Positions 42,060 to 51,184 of a stretch of DNA of 64,000 bases are shown here, piece after piece (position 1 is the stretch's first letter; the number at the start of each line of letters is the position of its first letter). This DNA is from Paenibacillus glycinis (GTDB lineage: Bacteria; Bacillota; Bacilli; Paenibacillales; Paenibacillaceae): positions 1 through 64,000 of the forward strand of contig NZ_JAAAMV010000022.1 in assembly GCF_009909185.1 (NCBI RefSeq), given 5' to 3'. The notes under the pieces are model-generated. The model was not told the origin of the DNA. It did not search any database and worked only from the letters and a program-made list of their open reading frames with translations. Both the position numbers and the translations under genes were made by a program.

Positions 42060-42773
42060 CTATTCCTTCAAAAGCCCTTTCTCCAGCGCGTAACGCGTCA
42101 GCTGGACCCGGTTATCCAGGTGCAGCTTCTGCAAGATGTTCTTCAAATGATTCTTGACCGTGTGCTCCGAAATGCCGAAGGTTTCGGCGATTTGCCGATT
42201 GGAGCCGCCGCCGGCCACCTGCTCCAGCACTTCGTGCTCGCGCTGCGTCAGCGCCGTATGCCCTCTCTCTTCCGCTGCAGGGCCGGCCGGTTTGACGGTC
42301 GGCAGCTCCCTGCCCGGCCGGTTCTTCCCCGCGCCGCCCGCGCCGTTGAACTCCTGCAGCATGCGGTAGGCCAGCTCCTTGGACATCGGCGCCTCGTCGT
42401 GCGCGACGGCCCGCAAATATTCCAGCCAAGAAGAAGGCGACAGGTTCTTGAGCAGATAGCCCTGGGCGCCGCGCTTGATCGATTCGAACAGATCGGCGAT
42501 ATCGTCCGATACCGTCACCATGATGATCTTGATCCGCGGATCGATGGACTTTATCAGCTGCGTCGCTTCGAGTCCCGTCATGACGGGCATGTTGATGTCC
42601 ATCAGCACCAGGTCCGGCGCCAGTTCGGCGGCAAGCATAACCGCCTGCTCGCCGTTCGCTGCCTCGCCGACGATATGGAATTCCGGCGCATCGCCCAGGA
42701 TATCGCGCATCCCCTCGCGTCCGTGAGGATGATCGTCCGCCAGCAGCACCTTGACCGTTCCGATTCCGTTCAT
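42060..42773 (-). CDS. NarL/LuxR-family response regulator in the copper cluster
   Basis: A 237-residue regulator: receiver domain (1-120) with acidic residues DD at 13-14, phospho-acceptor Asp59 in LVLMDINMPVMTG and a Thr/Lys switch pair, a variable linker, then a LuxR-type helix-turn-helix (about 170-235) with LTQREHEVLEQVAGGGSNRQ and HTVKNHLKNIL. Its ATG overlaps the kinase stop by four bases. Together they lie between ycnJ and ycnI, suggesting copper-linked control, which is inference. Confidence 0.93.
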   Translation of the reverse strand: MNGIGTVKVLLADDHPHGREGMRDILGDAPEFHIVGEAANGEQAVMLAAELAPDLVLMDINMPVMTGLEATQLIKSIDPRIKIIMVTVSDDIADLFESIKRGAQGYLLKNLSPSSWLEYLRAVAHDEAPMSKELAYRMLQEFNGAGGAGKNRPGRELPTVKPAGPAAEERGHTALTQREHEVLEQVAGGGSNRQIAETFGISEHTVKNHLKNILQKLHLDNRVQLTRYALEKGLLKE

Positions 42774-43642
42774 TCTCCTCGTGCTCCCTTCGCGACCTCG
42801 ACGATCGTGCCGCCGTCATGCGGCCATGGGCCGTCGGCCGTGACTGCCCGGCGGACCGCGAACCGCCAGCCCATCTCTTCGGCCCGCCCCTGCATCATCC
42901 GCACGCCGTAACGGCCTTTGGCCATCAGCTGCTCCGGCTCCGCTCCCACGCCGTCGTCCCGGATCATACAGCGGAACGTCTCGCCTGCCGCCCCTTCTCC
43001 GGGCACGGCCCTTACGGTGAGGCGAGAGGCATGGGCGTGCTTCTGCACGTTCAGCATCGCTTCGCGCACGATGGCGAGCAGCTCGATCTTTTCCTTGCCC
43101 GTCAGCTTGGCGTCGGTCAACTGCCAGTCGAGCTCGACGTCCAAGCCGCCAAGCGCCAGTTCGGCGGCCATTTCGCGCACCGCCTGCATCCATTGCACGT
43201 CGGTTTTGGACGGCTCGCTCCGCAGGCTCGCAATCGACTGCCGAACGTCCTCGTACACGTGCTTGACCGTCCGGCGAAGCTGCCGCGCCGTTTCCGCGAC
43301 ATGCTCGGGATCCTTCGCGTGCTCCAATTTGTCGAGCTTCACGGACAGCAGGAACAACGACTGCGAGATGCCGTCGTGCAGCTCGCGCGCCAACTGCTCC
43401 CTCTCCACGAACGCCGCTTCGGCGGATTTGGACCGCTGCAGCGTTTCCTGCGTTTCCTCCAGCATGCGGAACAGCTTCATGAGCAGCGTTGCCGTGACCG
43501 TCATGACGATGACGGGGGCAAGCGCGTTGCCGAGGTCCATGGACAAGTAGGGAAGCAGGAAGGTATGGCGCAAGTACTCCCAGAGCGCGATCGTCAGCGT
43601 CGGCGTCCACAGGATAAGCCATTTGATGCGCTTGTACGTCAT
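42770..43642 (-). CDS. NarX/DesK-type sensor histidine kinase in the copper cluster
   Basis: A 290-residue kinase with two N-terminal membrane spans (about 7-25 and 38-58) joined by a very short outer loop, so no large periplasmic sensor. The HisKA_3 block REQLARELHDGISQSLFLLS puts the phospho-His at 89. The ATPase domain shows REAMLNVQKHAHAS, DDGVGAEP and GRYGVRMMQGRAEEMG. Like DesK it may sense a membrane state, or a partner such as YcnJ. The ATG has GGAGG upstream. It is 46 bases downstream of ycnJ. Confidence 0.92.
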   Translation of the reverse strand: MTYKRIKWLILWTPTLTIALWEYLRHTFLLPYLSMDLGNALAPVIVMTVTATLLMKLFRMLEETQETLQRSKSAEAAFVEREQLARELHDGISQSLFLLSVKLDKLEHAKDPEHVAETARQLRRTVKHVYEDVRQSIASLRSEPSKTDVQWMQAVREMAAELALGGLDVELDWQLTDAKLTGKEKIELLAIVREAMLNVQKHAHASRLTVRAVPGEGAAGETFRCMIRDDGVGAEPEQLMAKGRYGVRMMQGRAEEMGWRFAVRRAVTADGPWPHDGGTIVEVAKGARGE

Positions 43643-43688
43643 CCCCCAGCCTCCCTCCGTCGTTTGATTTACGCCGGCATCCGTTTAA

Positions 43689-45350
43689 TCAGTAATTGCG
43701 GAATTCAACGGTCTGCACGCTCTCGTTGTCGTCCTTGTCCCTGACCCGAATCTCGGCCTGCCAACGGCCGGCGAACGGAATGTACGGCCCTTCCGCATGA
43801 TAGGCGGTCTTCACGAACCCTTCGAAATCCGTCAATTCGGTGTCCTCGAACGTCTTGAGCGGCACGTCGATCGGCCCGAGCTCCTTGCGGTCCAGCGAAA
43901 ACAGCCGAAGCTCCGCGGATTTCGCCGCGCCGACGGCATCCGGCAGCCACACCTTGACGGTCAATTCGTTGACGCCCGCCTTATTCGGCGTTACCCGGAA
44001 GGACAAGTGCATTTTGTCGCCCATTTGGTGATAGGTGACGGGTTCGTTGGCCGGCAGCGGGCTTACGTACGTAAACAACGCCGCCACGACGATGATCAGC
44101 GCCATCAAGGCCGCGTCCGCGCGAAGCAGCGGCGCCGTCGGCAGGTCTCCCCTTCTAATTCGCATATGAAGCGTGCCGCCGACCCCGAGCACCAGCACGA
44201 CGAGGCCCGTCTTGATCAGCAGCAGCGTTCCCCAGGAGGTGTAGAAGAGATAGCTCAGCTTCGGCAGGAACAAGAGCGTCAAGCCGACGCCGGATAAGAC
44301 GAGGAGCATCAGGGAAAGCAGCGCCGCCCTGGAGAACAGCACGGCAAAACGTCCCGCCTCCTTGCGATCCTGCCGCCACAGCAAGAACAGCAGCGTCAAT
44401 CCGCCTACCCATACGGCCGCGGACGCGAGATGAACGAAATCGAAGAGCACGGATGCCGACTTCGGCGAGAATACCGCCGCGTGTCCGCTCCAAGCTTCCA
44501 CGGCCAATATCGCCGCGGCCCACAGGGTCCTCGCGACCGGATGCAGCCGCACGAGCGCGAAGCCGGCGAGCGACAGCGCGATCAGCGCGATCCATTCCTT
44601 GCCGATGGCCGTTTCCAGGAAGAGCTTGCCGTAATCGCTGGTCGGATAGCCCTTCAGGATCTCTCGCGCGTGGACGAACACGTACAGCAGGACCGCCACG
44701 AGCAGCGTTTGGAGCGCGATCCGCTCCCATTTCTTCTGAATGCCCGGCAGGACGGCCCCCCGCTTCCTTGCGAGCAGCGGCCAGATCATCAGCCCTGCCG
44801 TCCACAGCAGCGCCGCATAATATAAAGCACGCACGGCGTAGATAATGAATTCGTTGGTCGTCAACTGGGTGGAGACGCCGTGTCCCTCGTGCCCCAATTC
44901 CTTATGCGGATCGAATGCGGCGGCATCGACGCCCTGCGGCGGATTGCCCACGACGAAGACGTAGGACCCGCTGATGGGATGCCCGTCCGCCGAAACGATC
45001 GCGTACGACACCGTGTAGACGCCTTCCCCGAGCTTCGGCAGGGCGAGCGTCAACGATTTATGGTCGGCGCTCGTCTTCGGATCCGCGTCCGTCACCCGGC
45101 GCGACTTGTCGTCCAGCACCTCCAGCGAGCCGACCTTGGCTTCGATTGCTTCATTAAAGGCGAGCTCTATCTCTTTGGGGCTCTGCTCGTATTTGGTATT
45201 CGGCTCCGGCACGGTGCGCTCCAGCTCCGCATGCGCGAACGCGGCCTTCGGTCCGGCGAACAGCATGCAGCACAACCAGAGGCCAAGCGCCGCCGCCTGG
45301 ACGATGAAACGAAACGGTTTTTCTTTTCTGTACCTGCGGCCGATCAACAT
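43689..45350 (-). CDS. ycnJ: CopC-CopD fusion copper protein (YcnJ-like)
   Basis: A 553-residue membrane protein. A signal peptide ends near KAAFA, so the mature protein starts at HAELERTVPEPN, with the N-terminal His of CopC copper sites. The CopC domain (about 40-135) includes YAIVSADGHPISGSYVF. A His-rich linker (HKELGHEGHG) follows, then eight or so spans of a CopD domain (about 165-430) with the conserved SGHAAVFS and FVHLASAAVWVGG, and an outer C-terminal beta domain. It matches YcnJ, a copper importer of Bacillus subtilis. The start has no strong ribosome site. Confidence 0.92.
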   Translation of the reverse strand: MLIGRRYRKEKPFRFIVQAAALGLWLCCMLFAGPKAAFAHAELERTVPEPNTKYEQSPKEIELAFNEAIEAKVGSLEVLDDKSRRVTDADPKTSADHKSLTLALPKLGEGVYTVSYAIVSADGHPISGSYVFVVGNPPQGVDAAAFDPHKELGHEGHGVSTQLTTNEFIIYAVRALYYAALLWTAGLMIWPLLARKRGAVLPGIQKKWERIALQTLLVAVLLYVFVHAREILKGYPTSDYGKLFLETAIGKEWIALIALSLAGFALVRLHPVARTLWAAAILAVEAWSGHAAVFSPKSASVLFDFVHLASAAVWVGGLTLLFLLWRQDRKEAGRFAVLFSRAALLSLMLLVLSGVGLTLLFLPKLSYLFYTSWGTLLLIKTGLVVLVLGVGGTLHMRIRRGDLPTAPLLRADAALMALIIVVAALFTYVSPLPANEPVTYHQMGDKMHLSFRVTPNKAGVNELTVKVWLPDAVGAAKSAELRLFSLDRKELGPIDVPLKTFEDTELTDFEGFVKTAYHAEGPYIPFAGRWQAEIRVRDKDDNESVQTVEFRNY

Positions 45351-45797
45351 CTTGCGTCTTCACGTCCCTTCCTACTCTTCAATGTGCCCGGATCGCAAAC
45401 CGATAACTAAACCTAAGTGTACTAGAGCCGCATTGCCAGCACCAACCGAAATTTCAACTTTTGTTTGAACGAATGCCTTTCGCGTTCCGGCCGAACAAGT
45501 CCCTATTATTGTCACCACACAACGGCTCCCGGAAGTGATATACTGTTTATTCGCCCTGCTTGCTTTTTTTATTTTTTTACGCGGCCGCGCATGCCGCCGA
45601 AGGATCGTTTGCGAAAGGGCGCCGCTGCGAGCTTTCATTGATTTTTCATTAAGAAATGTCGCTCTACAGGGGTCCCGGATGTCGAATTGTTTAGCTTGAC
45701 TATCACTATATCTCGGTGTAACGTAGGAAAGTACTTACAACATATTGTGTATTACGGGTTGTCGGACGACAACCTTCGACAAGGAGTGGCTCTGCCC
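45351..45797. promoter_or_regulatory. Divergent intergenic region of ycnJ and nrdA with candidate NrdR boxes
   Basis: No gene is supported in these 447 bases. Near nrdA, TCACTATATCTCGGTG (45703-45718) and TACAACATATTGTGTA (45736-45751) resemble NrdR boxes and their centres are about 32 bases apart, the usual spacing. TTGACT at 45696-45701 may be a -35 box. T-rich TTTTTTTATTTTTTT lies at 45566-45580. No clear copper operator was found on the ycnJ side. Confidence 0.5.
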
Positions 45798-48023
45798 GTG
45801 GATATCATTAAAAGGAATGGACAGAAAGAAGAACTTATCTTTTCCAAGCTGAAGAAAGTGATTGATTTCGCGTGTGTCGGTTACGGCGACTGCAATCCGC
45901 TGGAGCTCGAAACGGCCCTGCTTCCTTACTTCCGCAACAACATAACGACGAAAGAAATCCAACGTACGCTGACGCAAGTTGCGGTTGAGAAAACAAGCAT
46001 CGAAGAGCCGAACTGGCAATACGTTGCGGCCAAGCTTCTCGTGTACGACCTCTATAAAGAATCCGCCATCAACCGCAAATACGGTTATTTCGGTTACGGC
46101 GACTTCTACTCCCTCATCACGTATCTGACCGATAAAGGCTTATACGGCAGCTACATACTGGATCATTACACCCGGGAAGAAATTCGCGAGCTCGGCAATT
46201 ACATCGCGCCCGAACGCGACTACTTGTTCAACTATATCGGTCTGAAGACGCTGTCCGACCGTTACCTCATCAAGAGCTTCAACGGCGACGTGCTCGAGCT
46301 GCCGCAAGAGCTGTTCATGGGCGTGGCGATGCATCTGGCCATGAAAGAGGAAGACAAACTGGGCTGGGCCCGCAAATTCTACGACGTGCTGAGCCGTCTG
46401 CAAATGACGGTCGCCACGCCGACGCTCGCCAACGCGCGCAAACCGTTCCACCAGCTGTCGAGCTGTTTCATCGATACGGTTCCCGACAACCTGTGGGGCA
46501 TCTACAACGTCGATTCCAGCTTCGCCCAAGTATCCAAATTCGGCGGCGGCATGGGCATCTACATCGGCAAAGTCCGCAGCCGCGGCTCCAACATCCGCGG
46601 ATTCAAAGGCGTCGCCGGCGGCGTCGTGCCTTGGATCAAAAACTACAACAACACGGCCGTCGCGGTCGATCAGCTCGGCGTGCGTTCCGGCGCCGTCGCC
46701 GTCTATCTTGACGTTTGGCATAAAGACATTTTCGATTTCCTGAACCTGCGAACGAACAACGGCGACGACCGGATGAAGGCGCACGATATTTTCCCGGGCG
46801 TGTGCATCCCCGACCTGTTCATGCGCAAAGTGCGGGATCGCGAAAACTGGTGCCTGTTCGATCCGCACGAAGTGCGCAGCTTCATGGGCTGGTCGCTCGA
46901 GGACGCTTGGGGCGACGAATGGGAAAGCCGCTACGAAGAGTGCGTAGCCCATCCTTCCCTTTCCCGCGAAGAAGTGCCTGCGATCGAGATCATGAAACGC
47001 ATCCTGACCAGCTCCTTCGAAACGGGCACGCCGTTCGTGTTCTACCGCGACGCGGTCAACCGCGCCAACCCGAACAAGCATAAAGGCATCATCTACTGCT
47101 CCAACCTGTGCACCGAGATTTGCCAAAACATGAGCCCGACGGAATACATCACGACGACGCACGAGGACGGCATCATCACGACGCAAATCAAATCGGGCGA
47201 CTACGTCGTCTGCAACCTCTCTTCGCTCAACCTCGGCCGCACGCGCTCGAAGGAAGAAATCGAAGAGGTCGTCAGCTGCCAAATGCGCATGATGGACAAC
47301 GTCATCGACCTGAACCATTATCCGATTCCGCAAGCGGAAATCACGAACCAGAAATACCGAGCGGTCGGCCTTGGCACGAGCGGCTACCATCAATGGCTGG
47401 CGCTGAACGGCATCGCGTGGGAATCCGAAGAGCATCTGGACCGCGCCGACGAGCTGTACGAATGGATCAACTACTGCGCCGTCAAAGCCTCGATGGAAAT
47501 CGCCAAGGAAAAAGGCGCCTTCCGCGTATTCGAAGGCAGCGAATGGCAGACCGGCGCTTATTTCGAGCAGCGCGGTTACGAAGCCCCTCACTGGCAGAAG
47601 CTAAAGAAAGACGTCGCCGAGCACGGCGTCCGCAACGGCTGGATGTTCGCCATCGCGCCTACGGCTTCCACGTCGCTGATCGCCGGCTCGACGGCAGGCA
47701 TCGATCCGATCTTCAGCAAATTCTTCGTCGAAGAGAAGAAGAACGCGGTCATCCCGCAAACGGCGCCGAACCTGAACGACGAAACGTTCTGGTTCTATAA
47801 GGAAGCGCACCATATCGATCAGCATTGGAGCATCCGCGCGGCAGGCCGCCGTCAGCGCCATATCGATCAAGCGCAATCCTTCAACCTGTACATCACGCCG
47901 GATTATTCGGCGAAGCAATTCATGGACCTGTACATGTCCGCGTGGGAAAACGGCTTGAAAACCGTTTATTATTGCCGCAACAAAAGCTTGGAAGTCGAAG
48001 ATTGCGTGAGCTGCAGCTCTTAA
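45798..48023 (+). CDS. nrdA: Ribonucleoside-diphosphate reductase alpha subunit, class Ia
   Basis: A 741-residue catalytic subunit that converts ribonucleoside diphosphates to deoxyribonucleotides. The N-terminal ATP-cone (about 1-90, VDIIKRNGQKEELIFSKLKK) is present, as in class Ia and unlike most class Ib NrdE proteins. The active site shows FHQLSSCFIDTVPDN, FGGGMGIYIGKVRSRGS, NLCTEICQN and the PTASTS block. The C-terminal DCVSCSS is the thiol relay. GTG 45798 is chosen because AAGGAG lies 11 bases upstream. Candidate NrdR boxes lie in the promoter. No nrdI is nearby. Confidence 0.95.
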   Translation: MDIIKRNGQKEELIFSKLKKVIDFACVGYGDCNPLELETALLPYFRNNITTKEIQRTLTQVAVEKTSIEEPNWQYVAAKLLVYDLYKESAINRKYGYFGYGDFYSLITYLTDKGLYGSYILDHYTREEIRELGNYIAPERDYLFNYIGLKTLSDRYLIKSFNGDVLELPQELFMGVAMHLAMKEEDKLGWARKFYDVLSRLQMTVATPTLANARKPFHQLSSCFIDTVPDNLWGIYNVDSSFAQVSKFGGGMGIYIGKVRSRGSNIRGFKGVAGGVVPWIKNYNNTAVAVDQLGVRSGAVAVYLDVWHKDIFDFLNLRTNNGDDRMKAHDIFPGVCIPDLFMRKVRDRENWCLFDPHEVRSFMGWSLEDAWGDEWESRYEECVAHPSLSREEVPAIEIMKRILTSSFETGTPFVFYRDAVNRANPNKHKGIIYCSNLCTEICQNMSPTEYITTTHEDGIITTQIKSGDYVVCNLSSLNLGRTRSKEEIEEVVSCQMRMMDNVIDLNHYPIPQAEITNQKYRAVGLGTSGYHQWLALNGIAWESEEHLDRADELYEWINYCAVKASMEIAKEKGAFRVFEGSEWQTGAYFEQRGYEAPHWQKLKKDVAEHGVRNGWMFAIAPTASTSLIAGSTAGIDPIFSKFFVEEKKNAVIPQTAPNLNDETFWFYKEAHHIDQHWSIRAAGRRQRHIDQAQSFNLYITPDYSAKQFMDLYMSAWENGLKTVYYCRNKSLEVEDCVSCSS

Positions 48024-48082
48024 GAAATCCGAGACGTTGAAATAAAGTTGCCCTGCGGGACAGTATGAGTTTCCAATCGCTG

Positions 48083-48134
48083 TTGTAGTCGGATTATTTT
48101 TATAAGTCATTCAACGGTGATAATCCGACTACAA
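48083..48134 (+). repeat. 15-bp perfect inverted repeat between nrdA and nrdB
   Basis: TTGTAGTCGGATTAT (48083-48097) and ATAATCCGACTACAA (48120-48134) are perfectly complementary around a 22-base loop. No T-run follows directly, so it is not a standard terminator. It may be a processing or stability element that sets the nrdA:nrdB ratio, or a small mobile repeat. The rest of the 232-base gap has no ORF. Confidence 0.8.
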
Positions 48135-48255
48135 AGGCGACCGCTAACGCTTTTTCAACTTCAAACTGCTCTCCGGGCATAATTTCAACGAATCGGCAAT
48201 TCTAAAACCGCTGCAGCACTTATAGGAGCAGGAAAAGAAGGAGGCAGGCCATTTA

Positions 48256-49293
48256 ATGGAACTGCAGAAGAAAAAATTGTTTAACGAAGAAGGCGACCGC
48301 GATTGGGGCAAGCGTCGCATGATCGGCGGCAACACCACGAACCTCATCGAACTGAACAACGTAAAATACGACTGGGCCACCAAGATGTACCGGACGATGA
48401 TGAACAATTTCTGGATTCCGGAAGAAATCCCGCTCGCCCAGGATGCCAAAGACTACAGAAACCTGTCGCTCTCCGAGCGTAACAGCTACGATAAGATCAT
48501 TAGCTTTCTGATTTTCCTTGATTCGCTGCAAACGGCGAATTTGCCGAATATCAACGAGTTTATTACTGCACCCGAAGTTAATCTCTGCCTGACTGTACAG
48601 ACATTCCAGGAAGCAGTGCACAGCCAATCCTATTCTTACATTTTGGACAGTGTTTGTGCGCCAGAGGTGCGTGACCAAATTTACAACTTGTGGCGCGAGG
48701 ATAAGAACCTGCTTAAGCGCAATCGGTTCATTACGGACCTTTACGAGAATTTTATCGCCAATCCGTCTTCGCAGAACCTGATCAAGACGATTATGGCCAA
48801 CTATATTTTGGAAGGCATCTATTTCTACAGCGGCTTCAGTTTCTTCTATGCGCTTGGACGCCAAGGCAAGATGCTTGGCACGGTCTCCGAAATCAAGTAC
48901 ATTCAACGCGACGAGCTGACTCACTTGGCCTTGTTCCAAGGCATTTTCCGCGAGATCCGCAAGGAAAACGCCGAAATGTTCACGCCGGTGCTCATCGAAG
49001 AGCTGCGCCAAATGATGCGCACGGCGGTCGAGCACGAGATCGAATGGGGCAAATACATTACCAACAATCAGATTCCCGGCCTGACGGACGAGATTATCGA
49101 TTCGTATATCAAGTTCCTGTCCAATGAACGGCTGCGCAAGCTGAACCTGGACATCTTGTACCCGGAAATTACCGAGCACCCGATGAAATGGGTCGAGAGC
49201 TTCAGCAATATGAACGGCATGAAAACCGACTTCTTCGAGCAGAAGGTCACCAACTACAGCAAATCGTCCAACCTCAACTGGGGCGATCTGTAA
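48256..49293 (+). CDS. nrdB: Ribonucleoside-diphosphate reductase beta subunit
   Basis: A 345-residue radical-generating subunit. The di-metal ligands are Asp89 (FLDSLQ), Glu119 and His122 (QEAVHSQSY), Glu186 (YILEGIYF), Glu220 and His223 (RDELTH). The radical Tyr is Tyr126, in the same spacing as Tyr122 of the Escherichia coli protein. GGAGG precedes the ATG at 11 bases. It forms a unit with nrdA although 232 bases separate them. Confidence 0.95.
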   Translation: MELQKKKLFNEEGDRDWGKRRMIGGNTTNLIELNNVKYDWATKMYRTMMNNFWIPEEIPLAQDAKDYRNLSLSERNSYDKIISFLIFLDSLQTANLPNINEFITAPEVNLCLTVQTFQEAVHSQSYSYILDSVCAPEVRDQIYNLWREDKNLLKRNRFITDLYENFIANPSSQNLIKTIMANYILEGIYFYSGFSFFYALGRQGKMLGTVSEIKYIQRDELTHLALFQGIFREIRKENAEMFTPVLIEELRQMMRTAVEHEIEWGKYITNNQIPGLTDEIIDSYIKFLSNERLRKLNLDILYPEITEHPMKWVESFSNMNGMKTDFFEQKVTNYSKSSNLNWGDL

Positions 49294-49317
49294 GACCGCA
49301 TTTTGCTCTACGCGATA

Positions 49318-49356
49318 GACCGCCTCCATCCTTTTGGATGGAGGCGGTTTTTTGTT
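49318..49356 (+). terminator. Intrinsic terminator of nrdAB
   Basis: ACCGCCTCCATCC-TTTT-GGATGGAGGCGGT followed by six T is a perfect 13-bp terminator hairpin. Confidence 0.95.
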
Positions 49357-49435
49357 CTTCGCTTCTTGTTTGCTGCACTTAAGTTGCCTCTTATTGAGGG
49401 AGTCCGCCTCAGGTACGCAAAAGAAAAACAAGCGG

Positions 49436-50638
49436 TCAGGAGATTCCCAAACCGCTTGTTTGCATGGTTTCTAGTTCATTGGACAGCCGCGCCAGCGACA
49501 TGCGCTCGATCAGCCTCGTTTGGATTCGGATCGTGATCGGTTTCTTGCCGCCCCTTCCGAGCATTCGATCGAACAACGCTTGGACCGCCCGCTGCACCAA
49601 TTCGTCTACCGGCTGCGCGACCGTCGTGAGCTGCACCGGCAGCATCATCGCCAGCTGCGAGTCCGAGAAGCCCGATAACGAGAGCTGCTCGGGTACGGCT
49701 TTATTCAACCTTTGCGCGGAGAAATAGACGGCGGCGGCCAAGTAATCATCTCCGCTCGCAACGGCCGTTAATTTGGGATTCTTCCTCAGAAACCGTTCGA
49801 GCTCGGGATTCTCGTCCCTGTAATTCGTGTAGTTGTTCGCCAGCTCCACGATATGGATATACTGGCTATGTACGGGAATATCATGATCGATGAGTGCTTT
49901 CATATACCCCTTATACCGATCGTCGATGCTGCTCACGCCTTGAAACGGATTAGAGACGAAGCCGATGTCCCGATGCCCCGCTTCAATAAAGAGCTTGACC
50001 ATATCGTACATGCCCTGGAACGAATCGTGCACGACGAAATCCATCGCCGCCCCGCTGAACATCCGATCGACGAGCACGATGGGGCAACCCGCTTCACGCA
50101 GCTCAAGCGCGACCGGGCTGCAGTGATTCCGGCCTCTGGCAAACAACAGCACGCCGTCGACGCCGTCGCCGTGCAGCTGCCTCAGGCAGGCATCCTCGTC
50201 GTTCAAATCCTTGCTGAGCTTGATGATCAGCTCGAAATCGAAGGAACGCGCAGCCGTCTCCAACGCGGATACGATACGCGACGTATAATCATCCAATACC
50301 GGGAATACGAAGGCAATCCGTTTCCGTGATTCCGAAGGCTGATCGTATGCTCCATCGCTGCCGGAAGTCGGCCCTTCCTGCTCAGGAGCCGCGCAGTCGG
50401 AGTCTGCGCTCGCTTCCGCCATAAACGTCCCTTTGCGCTTGAGCCGATAGACGCAGCCTTGGCGCGCAAGCATATCAAGCGCCAGCTTCGCGGTCATTCG
50501 GCTGATGCCGAATAACGAAGCCAACTCCCCTTCCGAGGGAACGGGATCGTGAGGCTTCAACTGGCGTGCTTTAATGATTCGTTCAACCTTTGCCGCTGTT
50601 TCCACGTACAGGATTCGGCGGTTCGTACTCTTACTCAA
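49436..50638 (-). CDS. GntR-type DNA-binding, LacI-type sugar-sensing regulator
   Basis: A 400-residue regulator like AraR. An N-terminal GntR winged helix (about 10-75, VPSEGELASLFGISRMTAKL) is joined by a Ser/Asp-rich linker to a LacI/periplasmic-binding-protein domain (about 108-390, with IAFVFPVLDDYTSRIVSALE, GVDGVLLFARG and AVASGDDYLAAAVY). Such proteins repress sugar catabolic genes until an inducer binds. No sugar gene is adjacent, so the target is unknown. The TTG at 50638 is preferred over TTG 50644 because AAGGTGA lies six to seven bases upstream. Confidence 0.88.
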   Translation of the reverse strand: MSKSTNRRILYVETAAKVERIIKARQLKPHDPVPSEGELASLFGISRMTAKLALDMLARQGCVYRLKRKGTFMAEASADSDCAAPEQEGPTSGSDGAYDQPSESRKRIAFVFPVLDDYTSRIVSALETAARSFDFELIIKLSKDLNDEDACLRQLHGDGVDGVLLFARGRNHCSPVALELREAGCPIVLVDRMFSGAAMDFVVHDSFQGMYDMVKLFIEAGHRDIGFVSNPFQGVSSIDDRYKGYMKALIDHDIPVHSQYIHIVELANNYTNYRDENPELERFLRKNPKLTAVASGDDYLAAAVYFSAQRLNKAVPEQLSLSGFSDSQLAMMLPVQLTTVAQPVDELVQRAVQALFDRMLGRGGKKPITIRIQTRLIERMSLARLSNELETMQTSGLGIS

Positions 50639-50644
50639 TCCCAA

Positions 50645-51184
50645 TCACCTTCAGCCTTGCCATTAGAATATTCAAATCGTACTCGCTAAACGGTGCTTTC
50701 TCAAGCCGTCATGCGTTGAAGAATTTGTAAAGCACGGAGCCCGTTGATATATAAAATCCATATTTGCCGATCACGTTTCAGGAAGTACGCGCTTCATGGT
50801 ACAATATAGATCAGATTGGACGTCCCGACAGGAAGAAATTACCGCCGGGCATTAACGAAGCGGGTATGAAGCAGACTATAGCCTGAGGGCCAGAACTTCC
50901 GGAAGAGCCTTCCTTTCTCGACTTGACGGGCTCGATGCATCGGGCGCGCGCCTGCCTTAGACAAGCATACGCCAAGCAATGAACACCAGCCACGGCAATT
51001 CTTCACACTGCTAAGGAGTCAGGTTTCCTGTCTCATCGCCCTGCCGGAAACCAATACTGCAGCACCCATAACGACCGCTCAGACTAAAGTCCAGTTCCAA
51101 AACTGGACTACGGCCGATATCACACTTTCCGGACATCCATGTACACTTGATGAAGAAAGATCGTGGAAATGAGGGGTATTTTGC
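50645..51184 (+). other. 540-base non-coding region, possible structured leader RNA
   Basis: No credible gene on either strand. TACAAT at 50801-50806 could be a -10 box reading rightwards. Downstream are hairpins: GGTTTCC/GGAAACC (about 51022-51051) and AGTCCAGTT-CCAA-AACTGGACT (51088-51109). No known riboswitch core was recognised, and none of the hairpins has a T-run. The transcript would lead into the membrane protein gene at 51185. Confidence 0.35.

Noticed and set aside
51088-51109. Intrinsic terminator at the AGTCCAGTT/AACTGGACT hairpin
   Set aside because: The stem is good but no T-run follows on either strand.
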